Assembly: GCA_002422085.1 (NCBI GenBank)
Contig: DISZ01000018.1
Location: 254,962-318,961, forward strand
Length of the DNA: 64,000 nt
Source: Rhodobacteraceae bacterium UBA6197
GTDB lineage: Bacteria; Pseudomonadota; Alphaproteobacteria; Rhodobacterales; Rhodobacteraceae
Direction: 5' to 3'
How positions within the stretch are numbered: the first letter of the stretch is position 1; every line of letters starts with the position of its first letter. A program made the position numbers and the translations under genes. The notes below the pieces were generated by a model. The model worked only from the letters and a program-made list of their open reading frames with translations, was not told the DNA's origin and did no database searches. Below are positions 24,725 through 32,718 of this stretch, piece by piece.

Positions 24725-25276
24725 ATGATGCTGGACAGGCAGGCCGAGTGGACAAAGCTTTTGCGGGCCGGCAATGCAGGTGACGCGCGTTCGTATGCAT
24801 TGTTTTTGCAAGCGATTACGCCGGTGCTGCGTGGCGTTGTAAGGGCGCGTGGGGCGGGCCTTGGGCCTGAGGAAGGCGAGGATATCTTGCAAGAGGTTCT
24901 GCTTGCCGTGCACCTCAAGCGCCATACCTGGCGCCCCCAAGACCCTGTCGCGCCATGGCTTTACGCGATTACGCGGCACAAGGTTGTTGATGCGTTCAGA
25001 CGCCGGGGCCGCAGAGTGTTTGTGCCGCTGGAAGACTTTGCCGAGGTTATTGCCGCCCCTCCGGGTGTCGATCCGACCGAGCGCGGCGATATGGAACGGA
25101 TGATTGCGCTGCTTGAACCGCGCGCGGCGGCAGTGGTGCGGGCGATCGGGATCGACGGTGAAAGCGTTGCCGAAATCGGCGCCAGACTGGAGATGAGCGA
25201 AGGCGCCGTGAGGGTGATGTTGCACCGTGGGCTGAAGAAGCTGTCCGAGCTAAGGGAAAGGTTCGTGGAAATATGA
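24725..25276 (+). CDS. sigF: ECF sigma factor, SigF type
   Basis: 183 residues from the ATG at 24725 (AGGA five bases upstream). The frame is open further left, but those residues are shadows of the intergenic region and of the precursor gene's opposite strand. Region 2 is recognisable in EEGEDILQEVLLAVHLKRHT and PVAPWLYAITRHKVVDAFRR, and region 4 in VAEIGARLEMSEGAVRVMLH. ECF factors with a NrsF/DUF1109 partner control oxidative and heavy-metal stress responses in Caulobacter. The stop overlaps the anti-sigma gene by four bases. It is divergent from the buf operon, its likely target. Confidence 0.88.
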   Translation: MMLDRQAEWTKLLRAGNAGDARSYALFLQAITPVLRGVVRARGAGLGPEEGEDILQEVLLAVHLKRHTWRPQDPVAPWLYAITRHKVVDAFRRRGRRVFVPLEDFAEVIAAPPGVDPTERGDMERMIALLEPRAAAVVRAIGIDGESVAEIGARLEMSEGAVRVMLHRGLKKLSELRERFVEI

Positions 25277-25908
25277 AAACGGATCAACTTATCAACACGT
25301 TGGCAAATGACCCGTGGCCGAGCATCTCGCCTGCCGGGCTGCTACTTCGAAGTCTGCCCGTAGCGTTGGCAGTCTCGGCAGCATCGCTGGCGCTGACTCT
25401 GGGGTTTCGGCACGGCTGGCTGGACGCGATGTCGGTGCCGTTGGTAGCGCTGAAGTGGTTCTTGCCGCTGTTCTTGGGGCTTTTCGGCCTGGCGGTACTG
25501 TTGCGTCTTGTGCGCCCGGGGGCGAATGCCTCGACGCTGCGCCACGCGATGTGGTTGGTTCCGGCCGGGGCGATGGCCGCAATGGCCTATGCCTATGCAA
25601 CAACGCCAGCTGCGGGGCGTTGGGCGGCCTTTGTGGGCGAGAGCGTGGTGCCTTGCCTGATCTCTATTCCGCTGTTGTCCCTGCCGATACTGGCGGCGAT
25701 CCTGTTGGTTTTACGGCATGGCGCAGTGCTTTATCCGGTGAAGGCGGGGGCGATTGCGGGGCTGACAGCCGGCGGGCTTGGCACGGCGATCTATGCGCTA
25801 CACTGCACCGAAGATAGCCCGCTGTTCTTCACGGTTTGGTATTCGGCAGGGATCATGGCGGTCACCGCTTTGGGGGCCGTGCTGGGGAACAAGCTGCTGC
25901 GCTGGTAG
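25273..25908 (+). CDS. nrsF: NrsF-type anti-sigma factor (DUF1109)
   Basis: 211 residues with six hydrophobic helices (about 27-45, 57-78, 93-110, 123-147, 155-175 and 187-207), the DUF1109 layout. The only two cysteines, C128 and C178, lie 50 residues apart. Caulobacter NrsF is described with two conserved cysteines at a similar spacing that are needed for release of the sigma factor under metal or oxidative stress. It is translationally coupled to the sigma gene (ATGA). A membrane-bound anti-sigma that senses metal or thiol stress fits the neighbouring copper-binding peptide operon. Confidence 0.88.
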   Translation: MKTDQLINTLANDPWPSISPAGLLLRSLPVALAVSAASLALTLGFRHGWLDAMSVPLVALKWFLPLFLGLFGLAVLLRLVRPGANASTLRHAMWLVPAGAMAAMAYAYATTPAAGRWAAFVGESVVPCLISIPLLSLPILAAILLVLRHGAVLYPVKAGAIAGLTAGGLGTAIYALHCTEDSPLFFTVWYSAGIMAVTALGAVLGNKLLRW

Positions 25909-25942
25909 GAAAAGCGGCTCTATTCCAGCCAAATGTGGTTCT

Positions 25943-26722
25943 TCAGAAGGTCCGGATGCGCGCCGTCAGCGCCGCGTGCAGCGTGCTTGGGGCGGCGATC
26001 AGCCCGTTGGATTGCGGCACCGGGCGATTGAAACGCAGCGCCATCGCCGCGCGGTCGGACACTGCGGCGCCCGCACGGGTTGCGATCAGCGCCCCGGCCG
26101 CAATGTCCCATTCCCACGCCGGGCGCAGCGAGAGCGTGGCGTCAAACCGACCCTCGGCCACAAGGCACAGCCGCCACGCCAGCGACGGGCGGAAAGCCCT
26201 CTTGTAAGCGGGCACCGGACCGCGCCATTGCGATGGATCTGCGCTGGCGGCTGCGGTCAGGATGCTGGCACCCTCAGGGTTGGTCGCAACAGACGGTGCA
26301 ATAGCGATTCCGTTCAGCATCGCAACGCCGGTCAATGTCGCAGTATAGATCAGATCAGGCACCGGCAGATAGACGACAGCGGCCGTGACGTGGCCATCTT
26401 GCGCAATGGCCAATGAGTGGGCAAAACTGCCCTCGCCGGCCAAGAACGCGCGCGTGCCGTCAATCGGGTCGACAATGAACGTCCTGGCAGCGACGAGTCG
26501 TGCCGGGTCGTCAACGGATTCTTCGGAAAGCCAGCCATAGTCAGGGCGTGCGGTGCGCAATTCGCGTTCGAGCATCGCGTTGACGGCCATATCGGCCTCG
26601 GAGACCGGCCCCGCGCCGTCGGGTTTCTCCCAAGCGTCCGGGGTTTTGCGCCAGAAAGATCTGGCGATGTCGCCCGCGGCCCGAGCGGCATCCATCAACA
26701 GGCCAAGGTCATTTTCCGGCAA
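25943..26722 (-). CDS. Inositol monophosphatase family protein (SuhB/CysQ-like)
   Basis: 259 residues read from a TTG at 26722; an ATG at 26695 (MDAARAAGDIARSFW) is an alternative start, and no clear ribosome site decides. Metal-binding motifs of the lithium-sensitive phosphatase family are complete: LSEESVDD, VDPIDGTRAF and WEWDIAAG. Such enzymes hydrolyse inositol monophosphate or 3'(2'),5'-bisphosphate nucleotides (CysQ). The substrate cannot be told from these motifs. It overlaps the pmbA stop by 14 bases, so the two are co-transcribed. Confidence 0.88.
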   Translation of the reverse strand: MPENDLGLLMDAARAAGDIARSFWRKTPDAWEKPDGAGPVSEADMAVNAMLERELRTARPDYGWLSEESVDDPARLVAARTFIVDPIDGTRAFLAGEGSFAHSLAIAQDGHVTAAVVYLPVPDLIYTATLTGVAMLNGIAIAPSVATNPEGASILTAAASADPSQWRGPVPAYKRAFRPSLAWRLCLVAEGRFDATLSLRPAWEWDIAAGALIATRAGAAVSDRAAMALRFNRPVPQSNGLIAAPSTLHAALTARIRTF

Positions 26723-28055
26723 GGGTCAAACCTTCGACCAAAAGGCTGGGAACGCGGTGCGAAAGATGCGCGCGCGCGTCATTTGCCGGAATCAGCCGCA
26801 TCAACATGTCGCGCAGATTGCCGGCGACGGTGCATTCGTTCACCGGGTAAGCGATTTCGCCACCCTCGATCCAGAAACCGGACGCACCCCGCGAATAGTC
26901 GCCCGTGGTCGGATTGATCGACGAGCCGATCATCGAGGTAATCAGCAGACCCGTGCCCATATCGCGGATCAGGTCCGCGCGGCTGGCATTGCCCGGTGTC
27001 AGTGTCACATTTCCGGCCCCCGGCGTGGGCGGTGACGAGGTGCCGCGCCCCGCGGAGGCGGTGGAGGGCATGCCCAGCTTTCGCCCGGTTGCCAGATCCA
27101 GCGTCCACCCCGTCAGAACGCCGTTTTCAACAATCAGCCGGGGCCGGGTCGGCAGGCCCTCGGCATCGAAGGGGCGCGATCCCGCAATCCGCGGACGGTG
27201 CGGGTCTTCTTGCAACGACAACCCGGACGGCAAGACCGGCTGGCCCAGCACATCCATCAACCAGCTTGCGCCACGCGAAATCGCGGTGCCGTTGATTGCC
27301 CCCAAAAGATGACCAATCAGCCCCGAGGCGATGCGTTCATCATAGAGCACCGGGTAAGCGCCAGTCGGCGGTTTACGTGCGCCAATCCGTTCGACCGCCC
27401 GTTCCCCGGCCAGCGCGCCGATCCCCGCCGCCTCTGGCAAATCGGCCTGAAAGATGCGCGACTCGGCGGCCCAGTCACGTTCCATTGCCTGTGCCGCGCC
27501 CGCGATTGCCACCGTCGAAATGGACCGCGAAGAACGCGCATAACCACCCGAAAAGCCGTTCGAGGCCGCGATGTGCAGACTGCGCCGCGCATAGCTGGCC
27601 GACGAAGATTGCACCTGTGTGACGCCAGTCACCCCCAGGGCCGCGGCCTCGGCGATGCGCGCATCTTGTTCCAATGCCGCGGCCGAGGGCTCTTCGGTCG
27701 GGTCCACCAGTTCAAACGCCGCGATATCCCAGTTGCGCGCCAGTTGATCGGGCTCGGCAAGACCCGAGAACGGGTCTTCGGGCGCCTCGCGTGCCATCGC
27801 CACCGCGCGCTCGGCCATGTCGGAAATGGTACGCGCCGAGATGTCCGAAGCCGATACGCAGGCTTGCCGCCCACCAATCAAGACTCGCAAGCCTATCTCG
27901 ACTCCTTCCGAGCGTTCGGCCTGTTCCAGCCGCCCCTCACGCACGTCGATCGAGACCGAACGCCCCTCGACCGCCATGGCGTCGGCGGCACTTGCCCCGG
28001 CGGCCGTGGCGGCCTTCAGAAGCGATGCGGTAAGGGTGGAAAGCCGATCTTGCAT
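26709..28055 (-). CDS. pmbA: PmbA/TldE-family metalloprotease subunit
   Basis: 448 residues, typical for PmbA. The N-terminal part shows SIDVREGRLEQAERSEGVEI and LRVLIGGRQACVSASD, and the C-terminal region LITSMIGSSINPTTGDYSRG and GFWIEGGEIAYPVNEC, signatures of the TldE/PmbA side of the TldD-TldE protease. TldD (not in this window) carries the metal site, and TldE lacks it. The complex processes small peptides such as microcins and antitoxins. A GAGG ribosome site lies about six bases before the ATG. A strong hairpin separates it from the DUF2125 gene upstream. Confidence 0.92.
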   Translation of the reverse strand: MQDRLSTLTASLLKAATAAGASAADAMAVEGRSVSIDVREGRLEQAERSEGVEIGLRVLIGGRQACVSASDISARTISDMAERAVAMAREAPEDPFSGLAEPDQLARNWDIAAFELVDPTEEPSAAALEQDARIAEAAALGVTGVTQVQSSSASYARRSLHIAASNGFSGGYARSSRSISTVAIAGAAQAMERDWAAESRIFQADLPEAAGIGALAGERAVERIGARKPPTGAYPVLYDERIASGLIGHLLGAINGTAISRGASWLMDVLGQPVLPSGLSLQEDPHRPRIAGSRPFDAEGLPTRPRLIVENGVLTGWTLDLATGRKLGMPSTASAGRGTSSPPTPGAGNVTLTPGNASRADLIRDMGTGLLITSMIGSSINPTTGDYSRGASGFWIEGGEIAYPVNECTVAGNLRDMLMRLIPANDARAHLSHRVPSLLVEGLTLAGK

Positions 28056-28084
28056 GGGACACCTCGGGCAGGGGGCAATGACAA

Positions 28085-28110
28085 GGCCGCCCGGTCACTT
28101 CCGGGCGGCC
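28085..28110 (-). terminator. Perfect GC-rich hairpin between DUF2125 and pmbA
   Basis: GGCCGCCCGG-TCACTT-CCGGGCGGCC is a perfect ten-base stem with a six-base loop, 20 bases after the DUF2125 stop. On the minus strand the following bases are TTGTCATTG, so the U-run is poor. It probably terminates or attenuates the DUF2125 transcript before pmbA. Confidence 0.7.
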
Positions 28111-28129
28111 CCTGATGATTCAGACCGGC

Positions 28130-29617
28130 TTATTGCAGTTGCTGACCGTTTGCAAAGATACTGCCGCCTTCCTTGAATTCAATCTTCGAGGTCAGTTCGT
28201 CGTCGCCGGTGGGCACCGTGAACAGGCCCATCATCATCCGCGCACCCATCACCTGATCTTGCGGCAGCAGACCCATTGCCACCAGCTTGTCCATCAGCGC
28301 ATTGGCGCCCGCCAATTTCAGGTCGAGCGCGCCCAGGGGCATCGGCGTGCCCGTCGAATTGTCAAAGGTCATCGCGCCATTGCCAGTCAGTTCAGCGCCA
28401 GCAACGGTCACCTGGACCTCTTTCACATCAAGCGAGTTCAGTTCGCCCGGAGGGGTTGCGCCTTCGGCCATGGCCGGGTCGAACAGATCGGTCATCAGCG
28501 TCGCGGTGCCGGCCAGATCGACAATCAACGTCGCCGCGTCATGCGGAAGCTGCGCGGTCGGGTCGATCATCGACCAGAGCTGCTCGGACACCGATAGTCC
28601 AACCATCTTGATCGTGCCCTCGAACGGTGCCGGACCATCGGACTTGGTGACCGGAATGGCAAAGTTGACCAGCGTCTCATCAATCGAGGCGTTGATCGGG
28701 AACGGCATCGTGGGAACCGTCATCTCGACCACTGCATTGGTGCCGCCACCGCCATAACCGAGGCCGGCGTCCGACATGGCAAAATTGAAATTGCCGGTAT
28801 CGGCCGAGGAGGTGACTTTGCCCGCACCTTCCGCGCCGTCAAAATCCATCGTGTATTTGCCTGCACCATAGGTGAGGTTGCCGGACATCTTCATGCCCAT
28901 GTTCAGCGCGCCGGCCATATCCGTCAGATCAACCCCGGCCGGCATCACGATATTGCCCAGCATCTTCAGGTCCGCGACATCGCCATTCATATTGAAGGTC
29001 GTGCCGCTTTCAGGATCGGCACCCGAAGCGGTAAAGGTCAGCTTGGCGCTAGAGAAGTCGGATTGAATCTGCGAGCCGCTGGTTGTGTCCATCGCATAGG
29101 CGCCCACGCTATCGGTCAGCGCGACGCGCAGCTTGACGGGCTGTGACTTGCCGTTGGTCACGACCTCGTCCATCTCGAGAACCAGTTCGGGGGCCGTGAT
29201 GTCATAGGCCATATTCTCGGGCGTGCCCGAGACGGTGGTCAGCATGTCGGTCTGGCGCATGATCATCGACATTTCGACGGTTTCGTCCTCGGTTTTCGAC
29301 GACACATCCATCGGGATTTCTTGCGACATGACGACACCGACAGTGCCGTCGCCCATTTCCTGAAGCCGCACTTCGGGCACGGTAATGGTGGTGGTAGCAT
29401 CGCCCTCGGGCAGGTTCGAGGTGAAGACCGCATCAGCTATGACCAGTGTATTGCCGTCCATTTTCTGTGACCCGACAGCCAATTCATAGCCAAACGAAGT
29501 GTAATAGCTGGTCCATGCCTGCCATACCTGATCGGCCGTGACGTCCGCATAGGTGGCCGTAGAGCCCATAATCGCCGAAAGCGCCGTGCCGGCACCTATC
29601 TTTTTCCAATGAAGCAT
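28130..29617 (-). CDS. DUF2125 family exported protein
   Basis: 495 residues from the ATG at 29617, with AAGGAA eight bases upstream. Signal peptide about 1-24 (MLHWKKIGAGTALSAIMGST). The rest is a long beta-rich protein with repeated aspartate- and glycine-containing blocks (NMNGDVADLKMLGNIVMP; GAGKVTSSADTGNFNFAMSD; AGAELTGNGAMTFDNSTGTP) and no catalytic motif. The family is known from Rhodobacteraceae as DUF2125 and has no assigned function. It is presumably periplasmic. The crotonase-like gene is divergent, 115 bases away. Confidence 0.85.
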   Translation of the reverse strand: MLHWKKIGAGTALSAIMGSTATYADVTADQVWQAWTSYYTSFGYELAVGSQKMDGNTLVIADAVFTSNLPEGDATTTITVPEVRLQEMGDGTVGVVMSQEIPMDVSSKTEDETVEMSMIMRQTDMLTTVSGTPENMAYDITAPELVLEMDEVVTNGKSQPVKLRVALTDSVGAYAMDTTSGSQIQSDFSSAKLTFTASGADPESGTTFNMNGDVADLKMLGNIVMPAGVDLTDMAGALNMGMKMSGNLTYGAGKYTMDFDGAEGAGKVTSSADTGNFNFAMSDAGLGYGGGGTNAVVEMTVPTMPFPINASIDETLVNFAIPVTKSDGPAPFEGTIKMVGLSVSEQLWSMIDPTAQLPHDAATLIVDLAGTATLMTDLFDPAMAEGATPPGELNSLDVKEVQVTVAGAELTGNGAMTFDNSTGTPMPLGALDLKLAGANALMDKLVAMGLLPQDQVMGARMMMGLFTVPTGDDELTSKIEFKEGGSIFANGQQLQ

Positions 29618-29732
29618 GACGTCGTTTCCTTGCTGAAATGCGTTGCAGCAGGCATCCCGTGACAGCAAGGAATGGTCAAGGGTCTGCGCGGTTGTTAGGA
29701 AAGCTTCGACGTATTTATCAAAGAGGTGCGCA

Positions 29733-30344
29733 ATGATCCGGGTAACGCAGGATGACGGGGTTTGGACAGTGGTCATCGACCGCCCCGAAAAGGCCAATTC
29801 CTTGACCCGCGAGATGCTGGAAACGGTGGCCGAGGCTGCGGCCGGCGCAAAATCCGCCGGCGCACGCGTTTTTGTGCTTCGGGCCTCCGGCAAGGTATTT
29901 TCCGCAGGTGCCGACCTTGACGAGGCCCGCGCCGGATTGGCCACGGATGGGGTCTGGGAACGGCTTTCCGGTGCCATTGCCGCCCTGCCCTGCCTGACCA
30001 TGGCGGCGCTGAACGGGACTTTGGCAGGGGGCGCTTTTGGCATGGTGCTGGCCTGCGATCTTCGAATTGCTGTGCCCGAAGCGCGGTTCTTTTACCCGGT
30101 GATGAAACTGGGTTTTCTGCCGCAACCTTCGGATCCAAAGCGATTGGCCGCGCTGATCGGGCCTTCACGGGCAAAGATGATCCTGATGGCAGGGCAAAAG
30201 ATCTCGGCTGAAGAGGCGCTGAACTGGGGGCTGATCGACCGGATCGTCGCGCCCGCGGCGCTGGAAGAGGCGATCGCGGCGCTGGCGGCGGATTCGCGCA
30301 GTGCGAGCCCGGCCCATGTCGCTGGTATCAAGGCATTGATCTGA
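29733..30344 (+). CDS. Crotonase-fold (enoyl-CoA hydratase/isomerase family) protein
   Basis: 203 residues from the ATG at 29733 (AGAGG seven bases upstream), about 55 residues shorter than most enoyl-CoA hydratases. The oxyanion-hole motifs are present: ASGKVFSAGADLDEA and LNGTLAGGAFGMVLACDLRI. The two catalytic glutamates of the hydratase are missing; the GQPE position reads YPVM and the second helix reads SRAKMILM. The fold is clear, but hydratase activity is doubtful. It may be an isomerase, thioesterase or an inactive relative. It is divergent from DUF2125 and followed by a bidirectional hairpin. Confidence 0.85.
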   Translation: MIRVTQDDGVWTVVIDRPEKANSLTREMLETVAEAAAGAKSAGARVFVLRASGKVFSAGADLDEARAGLATDGVWERLSGAIAALPCLTMAALNGTLAGGAFGMVLACDLRIAVPEARFFYPVMKLGFLPQPSDPKRLAALIGPSRAKMILMAGQKISAEEALNWGLIDRIVAPAALEEAIAALAADSRSASPAHVAGIKALI

Positions 30345-30351
30345 AACGAAA

Positions 30352-30377
30352 ACGGGCGTGTCATTGCACACGCCCGT
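30352..30377 (-). terminator. Bidirectional-position hairpin, terminator of the DUF2853 gene
   Basis: ACGGGCGTGT-CATTGC-ACACGCCCGT is a perfect ten-base stem with a six-base loop. On the minus strand it is followed by TTTTCGTTTC, a T-rich tract, so it terminates DUF2853 transcription. It also lies eight bases after the crotonase gene on the plus strand, where the flanking bases are less T-rich. Confidence 0.85.
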
Positions 30378-30394
30378 TATCCAATAGCAAAGGC

Positions 30395-30736
30395 TTAGCC
30401 GTAGACTTTTTCTTTGCCGAAATGCTTGGTCAGCATGTAGTAGACCACCGCGCGATACTTGTTGCGTTCGGATCTGCCGTAGGTCTCAATCACCGAATCG
30501 ATCGCCGCAGTCAGCTCTGGCCCGTCTTTCAGGCCCAGCTTTTTCACCAGAAAATTGTTTTTGACGGTTTCCAGCTCCGAGGCTTGGCCTGCCGCCACAG
30601 TCGACGCGTCGGCGCTATAGATTGCCGGGCCGCAGCCGATCGTGACCTTGGTCAACAGATCCATGTCCGGTGTCATCTTGCATTTGCTTTTCAGATCGTC
30701 CGCGTATTTGGCGATCAGATCATCTCTTTTACCCAT
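30395..30736 (-). CDS. DUF2853 family protein
   Basis: 113 residues, lysine-rich and helical (LIAKYADDLKSKCKMTPDMD; VIETYGRSERNKYRAVVYYM). DUF2853 proteins are small cytoplasmic proteins of unknown function, common in alphaproteobacteria and marine bacteria. No signal peptide and no enzyme motif. The gene is monocistronic with its own strong terminator downstream and a 357-base gap upstream. Confidence 0.8.
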   Translation of the reverse strand: MGKRDDLIAKYADDLKSKCKMTPDMDLLTKVTIGCGPAIYSADASTVAAGQASELETVKNNFLVKKLGLKDGPELTAAIDSVIETYGRSERNKYRAVVYYMLTKHFGKEKVYG

Positions 30737-31055
30737 GTCTTACTCCCACCTGTCCCGAGTTGTGGCAAAACGCACGGGCTACAGACCCGTGTTGAAGGCA
30801 GAGGTTAAGGCCAAACCGGCCACGTCTCAAAGGGAATTCTGCCCCAACCTTCCCCATAACTCGGCGTCAAACAGACCTTGGGCAGGGATCAGCCGCGAGA
30901 TCGGCAGAGTGACGAGAGGTGCCTTGGCGGCACCGCAACGGTGACGCAGCGCGGTTGCGCGCCGTTGAAGACAGCTTTGGCGCAATCGACATCCCGAGAA
31001 GGCGCCGAAGATATCGCCGAATGACACGGTGCAGTGCCCTTGGCAGGTCGGGCGG
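30737..31055. other. Gap upstream of DUF2853 with no supported gene
   Basis: About 320 bases between the DUF2853 start and the hairpin behind ahcY. Short open frames occur on both strands, but none has a ribosome site or family signature. It should contain the DUF2853 promoter, but no clear consensus was seen. Confidence 0.5.
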
Positions 31056-31088
31056 TTGCCCCGGGCACAAGACCTGCGTCCGGGGCAA
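31056..31088 (-). terminator. Hairpin just downstream of ahcY
   Basis: TTGCCCCGG and CCGGGGCAA pair perfectly (nine bases, 15-base loop), five bases after the ahcY stop on the minus strand. There is no U-run after the stem on the minus strand, so it may be a factor-dependent terminator or a 3' end-stabilising structure. Confidence 0.5.
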
Positions 31089-31093
31089 AAAGC

Positions 31094-32485
31094 CTAGTAG
31101 CGATAGTGCTCGGGCTTGAACGGGCCATTGACCGGCACGCCGATATAGTCGGCCTGATCTGAACGCAGCTCGGTCAGTTTCACACCGATCTTTGCCAAGT
31201 GCAGGCGGGCAACCTTTTCATCCAGATGCTTGGGCAGGATGTAAACGCCGGGGGCGTAGTCGCCACCCTTGGTAAACAGCTCGATCTGCGCCAGAACCTG
31301 ATTGGTAAAGCTTGCCGACATCACGAAGCTGGGGTGACCCGTGGCGTTGCCGAGGTTCAGCAGGCGGCCTTCCGAGAGCAGGATGATCCGGGCGCCCGAG
31401 GGCATCTCGATCATATCCACCTGGTCCTTGATGTTGGTCCATTTGTGGTTCTTCAACGCGGCAACCTGAATTTCGTTGTCGAAGTGGCCGATGTTGCCGA
31501 CGATCGCCATGTCCTTCATCTCGCGGACATGTTCGATGCGGATGACGTCCTTGTTGCCGGTGGTGGTGATGAAGATGTCGGCGCTGTTCACGACGTCTTC
31601 CAGCACCACAACCTCGAACCCGTCCATTGCGGCCTGAAGAGCGCAGATCGGGTCAACTTCGGTCACCTTGACGCGCGCACCTGCGCCCCGCAGCGACGCC
31701 GCCGAGCCCTTGCCGACATCGCCATAACCGCAAACGACCGCGACCTTGCCCGCCATCATCGTGTCGGTGGCGCGGCGAATGCCATCCACCAGCGATTCCT
31801 TGCAGCCGTATTTGTTGTCGAACTTCGACTTAGTGACCGAGTCGTTGACGTTGATCGCCGGGAAGGGCAGCAGGCCCTTTTTGTGCAGGTCATAAAGGCG
31901 GTGCACGCCGGTCGTGGTTTCCTCGGACACGCCCTTGATCGCATCGCGCTGTTGGGTGAACCAGCCGGGGCTTGCTTTCAGGCGCTTCTTGATCTGGTTG
32001 AACAGGCAGACCTCTTCATCCGAGGTTGGCACCTCGATCAGGCCGGTTTCGCCCGCTTCAACGCGCGCGCCCATCAAGATGTAAAGTGTCGCATCACCGC
32101 CATCATCGAGGATCATGTTGCAGGTGCCACCGTCGAACTGGAAGATCTTGTCGGTATAGGTCCAGTAGTCTTCGAGCGTTTCGCCCTTTACCGCAAAGAC
32201 CGGGATGCCGGTGTCGGCGATGGCGGCCGCAGCATGATCCTGGGTCGAGAAAATGTTGCAGCTGGCCCAGCGCACATCCGCGCCCAGCGCCTTGAGGGTT
32301 TCAATCAGAACGGCGGTCTGAATGGTCATATGCAGGCTGCCGGCTATACGCGCGCCCTTCAGCGGCTGTGCCGTGCCAAACTCTTCGCGCAAGGCCATCA
32401 GGCCCGGCATTTCGGTTTCGGCAATATCAAGTTCCTTGCGGCCATAGGCGGCAAGTGAAATGTCTTTTACGATGTAGTCGGCCAT
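31094..32485 (-). CDS. ahcY: S-adenosylhomocysteine hydrolase
   Basis: 463 residues from the ATG at 32485 (MADYIVKDISLAAYGRKELD), with GGGAG five bases upstream. An open frame extends to 32635 but is unlike the family. The NAD-binding motif GYGDVGKGSA, the substrate segments GSLHMTIQTAVLIETL and ATLYILMGARVEAG, and the C-terminal KPEHYRY are all present. The enzyme splits S-adenosylhomocysteine to homocysteine and adenosine, clearing the product inhibitor of methyltransferases. A structured leader overlaps the ribosome site. In Rhodobacter capsulatus ahcY is activated by the LysR protein HvrB; an HvrB-like gene lies 1.4 kb away here. Confidence 0.98.
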   Translation of the reverse strand: MADYIVKDISLAAYGRKELDIAETEMPGLMALREEFGTAQPLKGARIAGSLHMTIQTAVLIETLKALGADVRWASCNIFSTQDHAAAAIADTGIPVFAVKGETLEDYWTYTDKIFQFDGGTCNMILDDGGDATLYILMGARVEAGETGLIEVPTSDEEVCLFNQIKKRLKASPGWFTQQRDAIKGVSEETTTGVHRLYDLHKKGLLPFPAINVNDSVTKSKFDNKYGCKESLVDGIRRATDTMMAGKVAVVCGYGDVGKGSAASLRGAGARVKVTEVDPICALQAAMDGFEVVVLEDVVNSADIFITTTGNKDVIRIEHVREMKDMAIVGNIGHFDNEIQVAALKNHKWTNIKDQVDMIEMPSGARIILLSEGRLLNLGNATGHPSFVMSASFTNQVLAQIELFTKGGDYAPGVYILPKHLDEKVARLHLAKIGVKLTELRSDQADYIGVPVNGPFKPEHYRY

Positions 32486-32486
32486 G

Positions 32487-32535
32487 TTGGCTCCCAAATC
32501 CAGAATTTGGGCGCTTGTAGCAGTTGGACAGCCAA
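32487..32535 (-). promoter_or_regulatory. Potentially structured ahcY leader hiding the ribosome site
   Basis: On the minus strand, CCCAAAT-TCTGG-ATTTGGG (32511-32493) is a perfect seven-base hairpin whose 3' arm contains the GGG of the GGGAG ribosome site. An upstream TTGGCT (32535-32530) is complementary to AGCCAA (32492-32487) just after it, so an outer stem would close the whole element up to one base from the ATG. A loop TGGA could also pair with an upstream TCCA. This is the form of a translational switch. It does not match the SAM/SAH riboswitch core that I know. Confidence 0.5.
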
Positions 32536-32718
32536 TCAGCAATATTTCGCTCAGGTGGCGGATTGAACCTGCCCCGGTTCGATGGCGGCAGCAAAGACCC
32601 AGCACGCGCGCTGGCATCGTCGGGCGGCGGATCATCCATCGACCGGCAATCGGGTTCCCTCTGGTAGTTCAGGTTGGCCCCGCGATATATGAACGACTGA
32701 ACCGGATAAGAGGGTTGC

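Noticed and set aside
31199..32458. A long plus-strand open frame opposite ahcY
   Set aside because: It is antisense to a perfectly conserved enzyme and has no ribosome site; in GC-rich DNA the opposite frame of a gene often stays open.
32487..32535. SAM/SAH or SAH riboswitch upstream of ahcY
   Set aside because: The short hairpin does not contain the conserved cores that I know for those classes; kept only as an unassigned structured leader.
32485..32635. N-terminal extension of ahcY
   Set aside because: The extra 50 residues have no similarity to AhcY, and the ATG at 32485 has its own ribosome site.
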